In this document: one piece after another, positions 1-10,186 of the stretch
Position numbering within the stretch: position 1 is the stretch's first letter
Layout: the number at the start of each line of letters is the position of its first letter
Source of the DNA: Methylotenera sp. RIFCSPLOWO2_02_FULL_45_14
Lineage (GTDB): Bacteria > Pseudomonadota > Gammaproteobacteria > Burkholderiales > Methylophilaceae
Direction of reading: 5' to 3'
DNA: 54,090 nucleotides
Assembly: GCA_001803395.1 (NCBI GenBank)
Contig: MHBU01000018.1
Span: forward strand, 20,648-74,737
Notes under the pieces: generated by a model
Seen by the model: the letters and a program-made list of their open reading frames with translations, nothing else
What the model was told of the DNA's origin: nothing
The model's database searches: none
Position numbers and translations under genes: made by a program

Positions 1-517
1 CGCGATGGTTTGTAAAGGCGTGGTGCCGATTACAGATGCAGATACCACGCAAACTTTGCATGATGCACTCAGCAAAATGGGTGCAGAACTAATGGTAGCG
101 GCGATGGCAACTTTAGAAACAAACGCTACGCTACCAGCCACGCCGCAAGATGAAGCTTTGGTGACCTATGCGCATAAGCTTGAAAAAGCCGAAGCTGCCA
201 TTGATTGGCAAAAAAGTGCGGCTGAAATATCACGTCAAATACGCGCTTTTAACCCGTTCCCAGTCGCGCAAAGTTATTTGCGTGGCGAGGTGTGCCGTAT
301 TTGGATGGCAACCGTTGATGCAGCGCATCGTCATTCAAATGCTGTAAAAGCCGGTGAAATTATTAGCGTGCATGACGGTGTGCTGGTGGCGTGCGGCGAG
401 GGCGTGCTACATATTACCGAATTGCAAGCGCCAGGAGGCAAGCGTTTAAATGCACAAGCTTTTGTGCAGGGGCATCACTTAAAAGTGGGTGAAGTGTTCA
501 CTGAAGTTGTTGCATAG
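1..517 (+). CDS. fmt: Methionyl-tRNA formyltransferase, C-terminal part (5' end outside window)
   Basis: Formylates the amino group of Met-tRNAfMet for translation initiation, in the cytoplasm. Only about 170 C-terminal residues are present and the reading frame is open to the window edge, so the first in-frame ATG at position 5 is internal. The visible part has the linker motif TYAHKLEKAEAAIDW followed by IRAFNPFPVA, typical of the junction to the C-terminal OB-fold domain, and the LHITELQAPGGKRL strand pattern of that domain. The catalytic N-terminal domain is not in the window. htpX follows 61 bases downstream on the same strand. Confidence 0.93.
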   Translation, partial: AMVCKGVVPITDADTTQTLHDALSKMGAELMVAAMATLETNATLPATPQDEALVTYAHKLEKAEAAIDWQKSAAEISRQIRAFNPFPVAQSYLRGEVCRIWMATVDAAHRHSNAVKAGEIISVHDGVLVACGEGVLHITELQAPGGKRLNAQAFVQGHHLKVGEVFTEVVA

Positions 518-578
518 GATTGATTTTTTGTAGGTTATCGCCATCTTAAGTTCGTCGATTGATTGCGAAGGATGAAAC

Positions 579-1436
579 ATGTTAGGTAACTGGTTAAAAA
601 CAACCATTTTAATGGCAGCGATTGTTGCTTTATTCGGCACGGTAGGCGCGGCGCTGGGTGGCGCAGGCGGTATGATGATTGCGCTAATGCTTGCTGCCGC
701 AATGAATGTCTATGCTTACTGGTTTTCAGACAAAGCTGTATTGAAAATGTATGGCGCACAGGAAGTTACCGCTGACAATAGTCAATTCCGTAGTTATTAC
801 CAAACGGTTAAACGGCTGGCTGAAAACGCGCAACTCCCTATGCCTAAAGTGTATGTGATTAACGAAAGCCAACCGAATGCATTCGCTACAGGTCGCAACC
901 CAGAAAACGCCGCGGTTGCTGCCACGGTAGGTATTATGCAGATTTTAAGCGAGCGCGAATTGCGCGGTGTCATGGCGCATGAGTTAGCCCATGTAAAAAA
1001 CCGTGATACTTTAATTTCAACTATTTCAGCGACTGTGGCGGGGGCGATTGCATCGATTGCCCAATTTGGCATGTTGTTCGGCAGCGGTCGTAGTGGTAAT
1101 GGTGAGCGTAACGTGAACCCGATTATTGGCATATTGCTCATGTTGTTAGCGCCATTAGCTGCATCACTTATTCAAATGGCAATTTCACGTGCACGTGAGT
1201 TTGAGGCAGATAAAGCAGGCGCTGAAATTAGCCGTGACCCGAAAGCGTTGGCGAGCGCACTGGAGAAAATTCATCACTATGCGCATCAGATTACCAATCA
1301 AACCGCAGAAGCGCACCCGGAAACAGGACAAATGATGATTATCAATCCGTTATCAGGAATTTCGTTTGATAGTTTGTTTAACACGCATCCAAAGACTGAG
1401 GAGCGGGTGGCGCGGTTGAGGACGATGGCAATTTAA
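579..1436 (+). CDS. htpX: Membrane zinc metalloprotease HtpX
   Basis: Inner-membrane M48 zinc protease that helps clear misfolded membrane proteins. It has 285 residues, the usual family length. Two hydrophobic N-terminal segments (about residues 5-23 and 29-50) precede the zinc motif HELAH at residues 134-138, and the third ligand lies in EADKAG near residue 209. A further hydrophobic pair lies at about 150-165 and 177-198. The start is supported by AAGGA upstream of the ATG. It lies between fmt and rsmB, a common betaproteobacterial order. No heat-shock promoter was identified by eye. Confidence 0.95.
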   Translation: MLGNWLKTTILMAAIVALFGTVGAALGGAGGMMIALMLAAAMNVYAYWFSDKAVLKMYGAQEVTADNSQFRSYYQTVKRLAENAQLPMPKVYVINESQPNAFATGRNPENAAVAATVGIMQILSERELRGVMAHELAHVKNRDTLISTISATVAGAIASIAQFGMLFGSGRSGNGERNVNPIIGILLMLLAPLAASLIQMAISRAREFEADKAGAEISRDPKALASALEKIHHYAHQITNQTAEAHPETGQMMIINPLSGISFDSLFNTHPKTEERVARLRTMAI

Positions 1437-1651
1437 AGCTGGGTGAAAAATTAATTAATTGTTACCAGGTAAATAAGTGGTTGTGCTCAGGCGATCCTTG
1501 CTGAATCCCCCAACTTTTTGCACCATCACAGGCGCGGTAGCAGAAGATTATAAAGACGCGAAGTTTCACTGCCGTAATAAGCACCCGACGAGGCGTTTAT
1601 CAAGTAAAATCAACGCTTAATCAATATGTTTTAACATTAAGAAAGTTTTAT
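1437..1651. other. Intergenic region htpX-rsmB
   Basis: 215 bases. No clear terminator, tRNA or repeat is seen. A 48-codon open stretch begins at a GTG at 1477, but it has no ribosome binding site and no family I recognise, so I do not call it a gene. Confidence 0.5.
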
Positions 1652-2956
1652 TTGTATATTTCTCAACTTATCGCCGCTGATGCTGTGCATCAAGTGTTTT
1701 CAGGTCGTAACCTTACTTTGGCGTTGCCTGCGGCGTTGTCGTTATTTCCTGCTGCTACGCCACAACAAAAAGGCGCTGCCGCAGATTTAAGCTATGGCAC
1801 TCTGCGCTTTTATGGTGAAATTGATACCTATTTAAAACAGTTGCTAGAAAAACCGCTGACGGATGAGCGTATCCATGCGTTGCTGCTGGTGGCGATTTAC
1901 CAGTTGCTGCATGATAAAGCGGATGCATTCACGGTGGTCAATCAAGCCGTGCATGCGGTCAGCCAGCTTAAAAGACCTGCGGCTAAAAGTTGGGCGAAGG
2001 GGTTGGTGAATGCAATTTTGCGTAATTTTCTACGGCAAAAAGAAGCGCTTAATGCTCAATCTAAAACCAATGAAGTGGCGACCTATTCTTATCCGCAATG
2101 GTGGATAAACAAACTCAAAACCCAATATCCTGATCATTGGCAAAACATATTGGCAATTGGTAACCAGCATCCGCCGATGACGTTGCGCGTGAATACGCAA
2201 AAAATTAGTGTACAAGACTATTTGCAATTATTAGTGCGTCAAGAAATTGAGGCTAGCCACATTGGTGCGCAAGCCGTGGAGCTTAAAAAACCTATTACCG
2301 TTGAGAAAATCCCAGGTTTTGCTGATGGTGTGGTTTCTGTGCAAGATTATGGCGCGCAGTTGGCCGCGCAATTGTTAGACGTGCAAGCTAATATGCGTGT
2401 GTTAGACGCCTGTTGTGCGCCCGGTGGCAAAACGGGGCATATTCTGGAGTTGGCCGATGTGCAAATGACAGCTTTGGATAGCGATGAAACGCGTTTGCAA
2501 CGTGTGCAAAGTAATCTCGACAGGTTGAATTTAAAGGCAACGCTGTTGGTGGGAGATGCCGCATCCACTGATTGGTATGATGGCAAGCCATTTGATAGAA
2601 TTTTGGCTGATGTGCCGTGTACCGCATCTGGCATTGTGCGGCGCCATGTGGATATTAAATGGTTGCGCCGAGAGTCAGATGTGGCTTCTTTTGTCGCGCA
2701 ACAAGCTAAAATTTTACCGAGTTTATGGCAGATGTTGACAAAGGGTGGACAATTACTCTATGTGACATGTTCTGTTTTTTATGAAGAAAATCAAGGGCAG
2801 ATAGATCATTTTTTACAACATAATACAGATGCTACCCAGTTGCCTTTGGACACATCACTCAATAACCCTCAGGCAAATATCACGCATATCAATGGTCAGC
2901 TTATTCCCTCGAACGCACATGACGGCTTTTTTTATGCCCTATTGCAAAAGAATTAA
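1652..2956 (+). CDS. rsmB: 16S rRNA (cytosine-967-C5)-methyltransferase RsmB
   Basis: Methylates C967 of 16S rRNA with S-adenosylmethionine. It has 434 residues. An N-terminal NusB-like RNA-binding domain (about 1-140) precedes a Rossmann methyltransferase domain with the SAM loop CCAPGGKTGH. Two cysteines mark the m5C family: Cys323 in DVPCTASGIVRRH and Cys373 in VTCSVF, the latter expected to be the nucleophile. The start is a TTG; it is chosen because the protein then begins a few residues before the conserved AADAVHQVFSGRNL stretch, but the upstream ribosome binding site is weak. The 3' end overlaps the next gene. Confidence 0.93.
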   Translation: MYISQLIAADAVHQVFSGRNLTLALPAALSLFPAATPQQKGAAADLSYGTLRFYGEIDTYLKQLLEKPLTDERIHALLLVAIYQLLHDKADAFTVVNQAVHAVSQLKRPAAKSWAKGLVNAILRNFLRQKEALNAQSKTNEVATYSYPQWWINKLKTQYPDHWQNILAIGNQHPPMTLRVNTQKISVQDYLQLLVRQEIEASHIGAQAVELKKPITVEKIPGFADGVVSVQDYGAQLAAQLLDVQANMRVLDACCAPGGKTGHILELADVQMTALDSDETRLQRVQSNLDRLNLKATLLVGDAASTDWYDGKPFDRILADVPCTASGIVRRHVDIKWLRRESDVASFVAQQAKILPSLWQMLTKGGQLLYVTCSVFYEENQGQIDHFLQHNTDATQLPLDTSLNNPQANITHINGQLIPSNAHDGFFYALLQKN

Positions 2957-3503
2957 ACAGCTATTTAGCATTGTAGGTTTGGTGCTATTTGCGCATTTGT
3001 CATTTGCGGCTGGCAATAGCCTGCATATTAGAAGTGCCAATTTAATTGTGTATGAAGATGATTATTTGCTGAATGCGGATGCTGAAATCAATTTTAGTTC
3101 AGAGATGGAGAAAGCGATTCTCAAAGGGTTTACCTTTAATTTTTTGATTGAATTTCAATTGTTGTCGCCGCGTCAGTACTGGTTCGATGATGAAATTGTC
3201 ACCACAGTGCAGGAGGTGAGCTTGAGCTATCATGCGCTGACGCGACAATACATCATTGTACGCAATGAGCAACAAAGAAATTATGCGAGCTTGGATGAGG
3301 CCATCGAGGATTTGTCGATTATCCAGGATTTGAAAGTATTTCAAAAGGCGCATGTTGATAAAGGTGAGCGCTATCAGGCGCTGTTGCTGATGCGCTTGGA
3401 CCATAAAAAACTACCCAAAGCTTTGCAGGTAGAGGCGATGGGCGCTAATGATTGGAAAATGACCTCGCAGCGTTTTACATGGTCACCCAACTTATTTAAA
3501 TGA
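2934..3503 (+). CDS. DUF4390 family secreted or membrane-anchored protein
   Basis: Conserved protein of unknown function found between rsmB and ntrYX in many betaproteobacteria. From the ATG at 2934 it has 189 residues, beginning with a basic stretch and a hydrophobic segment ending LSFAAG, so a signal peptide or anchor is likely. The body is a predicted beta-rich domain (ANLIVYEDDYLLNADAEI, then GFTFNFLIEF) as expected for DUF4390. ATG 2919 is an alternative start. The gene overlaps the end of rsmB, and its stop overlaps the ATG of the kinase gene (ATGA), so the three are probably translationally coupled. Its product may assist the neighbouring envelope-sensing kinase; that is inference. Confidence 0.8.
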   Translation: MPYCKRIKQLFSIVGLVLFAHLSFAAGNSLHIRSANLIVYEDDYLLNADAEINFSSEMEKAILKGFTFNFLIEFQLLSPRQYWFDDEIVTTVQEVSLSYHALTRQYIIVRNEQQRNYASLDEAIEDLSIIQDLKVFQKAHVDKGERYQALLLMRLDHKKLPKALQVEAMGANDWKMTSQRFTWSPNLFK

Positions 3504-5638
3504 AATACATCGTACTCACCAGTGCTGTGCTAGGCGCGTTATTGCTGTATTTGCTATCAAATGCGAGTGCAAATACTGCGGCATCGGGTGAGCATTACAC
3601 GCTGTTAGTTGCATTAAACATCACATTGGCGGTGTTGCTGATTACGCTGATTGCGGTTCAGCTTTTTAATTTATATCGCAATATCCGTGAACGCGTCATG
3701 GGTAGTCGCTTTACGCTACGTCTGTTAGGCTCATTCGCGCTGATGGCGTTTATTCCTGGTTTAATTGTTTATGTGGTATCGGTGAATTTTTTAACGCGCT
3801 CGATTGAATCATGGTTCAATGTCAAAGTGGAATCAGCGCTTGAAGGCGGGTTAAACCTAGGGCGAACCGCTTTAGATATTATGTTGGCAGATGTGAAAGA
3901 AAAAGGCGAGAGTATGGCCACTAGTCTCGCTTTTCAGCCAGCAAATACGCACTTTTCCATGTTGAATGATTTACGTGAAAAAAGTGGTATCCAAGACGTG
4001 ACCCTGCTGACGCCGCAAGGTAGAATTTTAGCGGTTTCTAGCAGTGACTCTACTAGTTTTTTACCTGAGCTGCCCAGTGTGACGCAGTTAAGGCAGGCAC
4101 GCCTGCGCATTTATGGCAACATAGAGCCGATTGCAGGTAAAGGCCTATATTTGCGCGTGTTAGCACCCGTAAGTGTGCAAGACATGGCAGGTGAAACGCG
4201 AATTTTACAGTTATTGCAACCTGTGCCCAAGTCTTTGGCGACCACGGCGGAGGCGGTGCAAGATGTGTATCAAGACTATCAGCAGTTATCTTACAGCCGC
4301 ACAGCGTTGAGAGAAGTGTTTGCACTCACGCTTACCTTGGTGATGATGTTAGCCATGCTCACAGCGGTAGCGATCGCCTTTGTGCTAAGTCGCAAGTTAT
4401 CTGCACCACTAACGGTGTTGGCAGAAGGTACCAAAGCGATTGCCAGTGGCGATTACAGCACCATGTTACCTGCGCATGGTAAAGATGAACTAGGTGTGTT
4501 GGTGCAATCTTTTAACAGCATGACGCAGCAGTTAGGAGACGCCACCAAAGCGGCGGATAGAAACCGTGCGCGGGTTGAGGCGGCACGTGGCTATTTGGAA
4601 ACCATACTGGCGCATTTGTCTTCCGGTGTGCTGGCGCTAAATGAGCGAGGGGAACTGCGTACCTTTAATGAAGCCACTGTTAATATATTAGGTGTTTCGT
4701 TAGAGGGTTACGTGGGTTTTACGCCAGATAAAATTATCGCCAAACAAGCGCAGCTCGCTAATTTTTTTGAAGCGATTGCGATGAATAATCAGCATGACGT
4801 CACTGTAAAAAATGGGCAAAAAGACGATGCGCAAACACAAATTGAACTAGCAACCGCGCAGGGTAAACAAATTATTACGCTACGTGGCACCCGCTTGCCA
4901 GATGGTGGTTATGTGGCAGTATTTGACGATGCTACAGCCATGGTACAGGCGCAGCGTGACGCCGCGTGGGGAGAAGTGGCTAGGCGCTTGGCACATGAAA
5001 TTAAAAACCCACTTACGCCTATACAATTATCGGCAGAGCGCATGGCGCATAAATTGCTCAGTAAATTAGACGTGGCCGATGCGGAAATTTTAAAACGTTC
5101 AACTGAAACCATTGTGAACCAAGTAGATGCCTTGAAGAAAATGGTGAATGAATTTAGTGAATACGCACGATCGCCAGCGCCACATTTAGATAAATTGGAT
5201 TTAAATGCATTGATTCGTGATGTGGTGTCACTTTATGATTTACCCAAAATTAAAATAGAATTGTCACTCGCAACGCAAGCTTGTACGATTAGGGGCGACA
5301 GCACTATGTTGCGCCAAGTGCTGCATAACTTGCTACAAAATGCACAAGATGCGCTTGCAACAGAGGTATCCCCCGTGATTGTGGTAAAAACAGCTATAGT
5401 GGATGACCTGTTAGTGCTGACAGTGCAAGATAATGGCAGCGGTTTTTCTGCAGACATGATGCCGCATGCTTTTGAACCCTACATGACTACTAAATCTCAC
5501 GGTACCGGGCTAGGCTTAGCCATCGTGAAGAAAATTATTGAAGAACATAAAGGCAGTATTAAAATTGAAAATGCATCGCATTTTGATGCAAATGAAACAG
5601 GCGCAATTGTGACAATTAGCTTTCCGCTTTTGAGTTAA
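3500..5638 (+). CDS. ntrY: NtrY-like membrane sensor histidine kinase
   Basis: Inner-membrane sensor kinase, 712 residues. Transmembrane segments lie near residues 3-20, 38-58 and 75-95, then a periplasmic region of about 180 residues and a further segment near 278-298. HAMP, PAS, HisKA and HATPase_c domains follow. The phosphoacceptor is His499 in AHEIKNPLTP. The N box HNLLQNAQDAL and the G boxes DNGSGF and GTGLGLAIVKK are intact, so it should be an active kinase. It overlaps the DUF4390 gene by four bases, and the regulator gene follows 43 bases downstream. The signal it senses is unknown; family members have been tied to nitrogen and redox control. Confidence 0.92.
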   Translation: MKYIVLTSAVLGALLLYLLSNASANTAASGEHYTLLVALNITLAVLLITLIAVQLFNLYRNIRERVMGSRFTLRLLGSFALMAFIPGLIVYVVSVNFLTRSIESWFNVKVESALEGGLNLGRTALDIMLADVKEKGESMATSLAFQPANTHFSMLNDLREKSGIQDVTLLTPQGRILAVSSSDSTSFLPELPSVTQLRQARLRIYGNIEPIAGKGLYLRVLAPVSVQDMAGETRILQLLQPVPKSLATTAEAVQDVYQDYQQLSYSRTALREVFALTLTLVMMLAMLTAVAIAFVLSRKLSAPLTVLAEGTKAIASGDYSTMLPAHGKDELGVLVQSFNSMTQQLGDATKAADRNRARVEAARGYLETILAHLSSGVLALNERGELRTFNEATVNILGVSLEGYVGFTPDKIIAKQAQLANFFEAIAMNNQHDVTVKNGQKDDAQTQIELATAQGKQIITLRGTRLPDGGYVAVFDDATAMVQAQRDAAWGEVARRLAHEIKNPLTPIQLSAERMAHKLLSKLDVADAEILKRSTETIVNQVDALKKMVNEFSEYARSPAPHLDKLDLNALIRDVVSLYDLPKIKIELSLATQACTIRGDSTMLRQVLHNLLQNAQDALATEVSPVIVVKTAIVDDLLVLTVQDNGSGFSADMMPHAFEPYMTTKSHGTGLGLAIVKKIIEEHKGSIKIENASHFDANETGAIVTISFPLLS

Positions 5639-5681
5639 GTAAAATTTTTTAATACCAAATTTATATATTTAGAAAAACAAC

Positions 5682-6995
5682 ATGGCATCAAAACATATAT
5701 TAGTCGTTGACGATGAAATAGGCATACGCGAGTTATTGCGCGATATTTTGCAGGATGAAGGCTATCGCGTTGATCTGGCTGAAAATGCAGCTGCAGCACG
5801 TGCATTACGTCTGCACGAGCGGCCAGATGTGGTGTTGCTGGATATTTGGATGCCCGATTGTGATGGCATTAGCTTACTCAAAGAGTGGGCAAATGCCGGC
5901 TTGCTCACCATGCCTGTAGTGATGATGTCCGGCCATGGCACCATTGATACCGCGGTTGAGGCAACGCGTATCGGTGCTTTTGATTTTTTAGAAAAACCGA
6001 TTGCGCTACAAAAATTATTAAAAACGGTAGCCACTGCATTAAAGCATAGCGAACAGTTGCCAAAATCTGAAATGAGTTTGGTTAACTTGGGCAAAAGCCC
6101 AATCATATTAGCTTTAAAAGAGCGTTTAGATAAAATAGCCGCCAGCGTAAACCATAGCCCCAGCCCTGTATTGTTCATCGGGCACAAAGGTGGCGGTGTC
6201 GAGTTATGTGCACGCTTTTTACAAAATGCCGATACGCCATGGCTGCAACTCACCGAGTTGAGTGAATTAGTTAACGCACCTTTAGGTATTTTAGAGCAGG
6301 GTCGAGAGGGTGTGGTCTATATTGCCGAAATAGCTGAACTCAATAAAACCGAGCAAAAGGGCTTGCTGCTGCTGATTACAAAAGCAGATAAATACAATGT
6401 GCGCGTGGTGTGCAGCACCAGCCAAAACCTACCAAAATTGCAGGCTGAAGGATTGTTTGACCACAATTTATTGCAAATTCTATCTGCGGTTTCATTACGC
6501 GTGCCAGCGCTTGAAGAGCATAAAGAAGATATTCCGGATTTGGCGATTGCCATTGCCAATTTGCAATTTGAGCTTGCAGATATACCTTATCGTGAGTTTG
6601 ATATTGCGGCGTTAAATGCGTTGCGTAATGCAAGCTGGCCTGGAGATTTAGCGCAGTTGGATGCGGTGGTTCGCAACTTAATTCAAACCAGCTTGGGTGA
6701 AAAAATCACATTAGAAGACGTCAAGAGAGTTCTGCACCAATTTGACGACGCAGTACACATGAACGCTAAGGTGCAAACCGCTGAAATTTCCAATACGACG
6801 GATACGCATCCTGAGATATTAACTAACTTTAATCAATCTTTGCGAGAAGCGCGTGACGATTTTGAGCGGCGTTATTTTGCCTATCACATCAAAAATGTAA
6901 CAGGTAACATGAGTAAGTTAGCTGAAATAGCAGGTTTAGAACGCACCCATTTGTATCGAAAATTAAAGCAGTTGGGTATTAAAATTAAGGGCTAG
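5682..6995 (+). CDS. ntrX: NtrX-like response regulator with degenerate AAA+ domain
   Basis: Partner of the upstream kinase, 437 residues. The receiver domain (1-120) is intact, with acidic DDE near the N-terminus, Asp54 in LLDIWMP and the conserved Lys in EKPI. The central domain keeps the general layout of a sigma54 activator, including LRVPALEEHKEDIP, but its Walker A position reads GHKGGGVE (residues 167-174), Walker B reads VYIAEIAEL (Ala215 for the usual Asp), and no GAFTGA loop exists. The C-terminal Fis-type helix-turn-helix (GNMSKLAEIAGLERTHLYRKL, read as two parts) is intact. It is therefore probably a DNA-binding regulator that does not hydrolyse ATP or remodel sigma54. Confidence 0.88.
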   Translation: MASKHILVVDDEIGIRELLRDILQDEGYRVDLAENAAAARALRLHERPDVVLLDIWMPDCDGISLLKEWANAGLLTMPVVMMSGHGTIDTAVEATRIGAFDFLEKPIALQKLLKTVATALKHSEQLPKSEMSLVNLGKSPIILALKERLDKIAASVNHSPSPVLFIGHKGGGVELCARFLQNADTPWLQLTELSELVNAPLGILEQGREGVVYIAEIAELNKTEQKGLLLLITKADKYNVRVVCSTSQNLPKLQAEGLFDHNLLQILSAVSLRVPALEEHKEDIPDLAIAIANLQFELADIPYREFDIAALNALRNASWPGDLAQLDAVVRNLIQTSLGEKITLEDVKRVLHQFDDAVHMNAKVQTAEISNTTDTHPEILTNFNQSLREARDDFERRYFAYHIKNVTGNMSKLAEIAGLERTHLYRKLKQLGIKIKG

Positions 6996-7064
6996 CCTCA
7001 ACCTGAAATGGTGATTAACCGCCGATGCACGCAAGCGGCATGCAAAGGGCGGGCGTTAGAAAAT

Positions 7065-7685
7065 ATGTCAAAAGAAAACTTACAGCATTTACGGCAGCTG
7101 GTGGCGCAACAGGCGGCACGTATGATGGCAGAGGATGGCATTTCTGACTTTGCCTACGCTAAAAAGAAAGCTGGGCGGCAACTTGGTGCCATTGATAACA
7201 GCATACTGCCCTCAAACGCCGAAGTTGAAGAAGAACTCAAACTGTACAACGCACTTTTTCTAAGTGACGAGCAGCCAGAAAACTTACGTGAATTGCGTAA
7301 AAATGCACTCTTTACCATGCAAATGTTAGAGAAATTCAACCCGCATTTAACCGGTGCAGTGTTAGATGGTACTGCTGGCATGTTTTCTGAAACACATATT
7401 CATTTGTTTGCAGACAGCATCAAAGAAGTGGAAATGTTTTTACTTAACCAACAAATTCCGTTTGATGTAAATGAAAAATCTTATCGCATTTTGAACGATG
7501 GTAAGCGTGACAAAAAAGGCGATAGTCGCAAAACAGTACCTGTTTTTACCCTGGAAACTGATACAGGTTTAATTAAACTGAGTGTGTTTGAAGTGGATGA
7601 CATTAGGGTGGCAACCAAACGCGCTGCGGATGGCCGCAGTGCTGAGCGATTGAATACTGATGGCGTAAAGTCTCTAATTGATTAG
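7065..7685 (+). CDS. Conserved hypothetical protein
   Basis: 206 residues from the ATG at 7065 (MSKENLQHLRQLV). The frame is open upstream to 7008, but the upstream ATG adds a low-complexity basic stretch unlike a conserved N-terminus. The protein is soluble, with no signal peptide or membrane segment. It has a helical N-terminal part containing ARMMAEDGISDFAYAKKKA, a central FNPHLTGAVLDGTAGMFSET and a C-terminal FEVDDIR. I recall similar betaproteobacterial proteins lying near hemB, sometimes given doubtful names such as nucleotidyltransferase or ligase; I cannot confirm a function. It follows ntrX by 69 bases and may share its transcript. Confidence 0.75.
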   Translation: MSKENLQHLRQLVAQQAARMMAEDGISDFAYAKKKAGRQLGAIDNSILPSNAEVEEELKLYNALFLSDEQPENLRELRKNALFTMQMLEKFNPHLTGAVLDGTAGMFSETHIHLFADSIKEVEMFLLNQQIPFDVNEKSYRILNDGKRDKKGDSRKTVPVFTLETDTGLIKLSVFEVDDIRVATKRAADGRSAERLNTDGVKSLID

Positions 7686-7701
7686 GCTAAGTTAGCGTAG
7701 C

Positions 7702-7877
7702 TAATAAACCGATGGTAGCGATTTATTCCATACCACAATTTGGTTTCTGCCTGCATATTTGGCAGTGTATAACGTCTGGTCGGCAACGCGCATTAAATTA
7801 ACGTGATGTTCAAAACACTCGCCATCGCCCATATTAAAACGACCCCAATCGATAGCGTGATTTTAATAATGTTTCCA
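7702..7877 (-). pseudogene. Remnant of a GGDEF (diguanylate cyclase) C-terminus
   Basis: Reading the minus strand from about 7877 gives KITLSIGV, the conserved strand near the end of GGDEF domains. A one-base frame change then gives FNMGDGECFEHHVNLMR, followed by VADQTLYTAKYAGRNQIVVW and a stop at 7704-7702. ADQxLYxAKxAGRN is the standard GGDEF terminal helix motif. The catalytic GGDEF sequence and everything before it are absent, and hemB begins directly upstream on this strand. This is therefore a decayed 3' fragment of a diguanylate cyclase gene, not a working gene. Confidence 0.8.
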
Positions 7878-7888
7878 TCTTTGTTTCT

Positions 7889-9704
<1,816 letters not shown>

Positions 9705-9730
9705 ATTGGTTTCGCTATTACATTTCTAAA

Positions 9731-10186
9731 TTATTGATATTTTTGTCCATTCAGCATGATCCATCCAGCGTCGTGGTCACCCTGTGGGGCATGATGTGTC
9801 CAATGGATAATGCCGCCTTTTGGATTGTATATATACTCACCATTGAAAGAAACTTCATCGCCAACTTGTAATGGTACTCTGGGTGCCAAGTCTATATTGT
9901 GCGCAAATAGCAGGGTTTGCTGCGTGTTGATTTTTACCAAAAATTTTTGATGTCGTGAGCCTTTGTGATCATCGGCCAAAAGTTTAACCACAACGCCTTT
10001 ACCACTGACTTGTATCTCACTATGCTTTGCGGCAAAAGCTTGTTCAATCGCGGAGTTACTAACTTCAATAGCAGTAGCTGCACTGGCAACTTCATGCGGT
10101 TGCACTTCATCTGCAACAGGTTGCTCGCAAGCGCCTAATGCAAGTGCTAAAAATAGAGCAAATAAAAGTCGGGTGATCACACTCAT
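9731..10186 (-). CDS. DUF3465 domain lipoprotein
   Basis: 151 residues. The N-terminus MSVITRLLFALFLALALGAC is a lipoprotein signal with lipobox LGAC and Cys19 as the probable lipid site. The rest matches the DUF3465 pattern: KGSRHQKFLVKI, LLFAHNIDLAPRVPL, VGDEVSFNGEYIYNPKGG, IIHWTHHAPQGDH. These suggest a small beta-barrel domain with several histidines. Function is unknown. Its start overlaps the trpD stop (ATGA-type, four bases), so it is translated with trpD although nothing links it to tryptophan synthesis. Confidence 0.85.
   Translation of the reverse strand: MSVITRLLFALFLALALGACEQPVADEVQPHEVASAATAIEVSNSAIEQAFAAKHSEIQVSGKGVVVKLLADDHKGSRHQKFLVKINTQQTLLFAHNIDLAPRVPLQVGDEVSFNGEYIYNPKGGIIHWTHHAPQGDHDAGWIMLNGQKYQ

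Noticed and set aside
1477-1623. 48-codon open frame (GTG start) between htpX and rsmB
   Set aside because: No ribosome binding site and no recognisable family; length is within chance expectation for this spacer.
2829-2933. Longer start for the DUF4390 protein inside rsmB
   Set aside because: It adds residues read from the rsmB coding sequence in another frame, before the signal-like segment, with no ribosome binding site.
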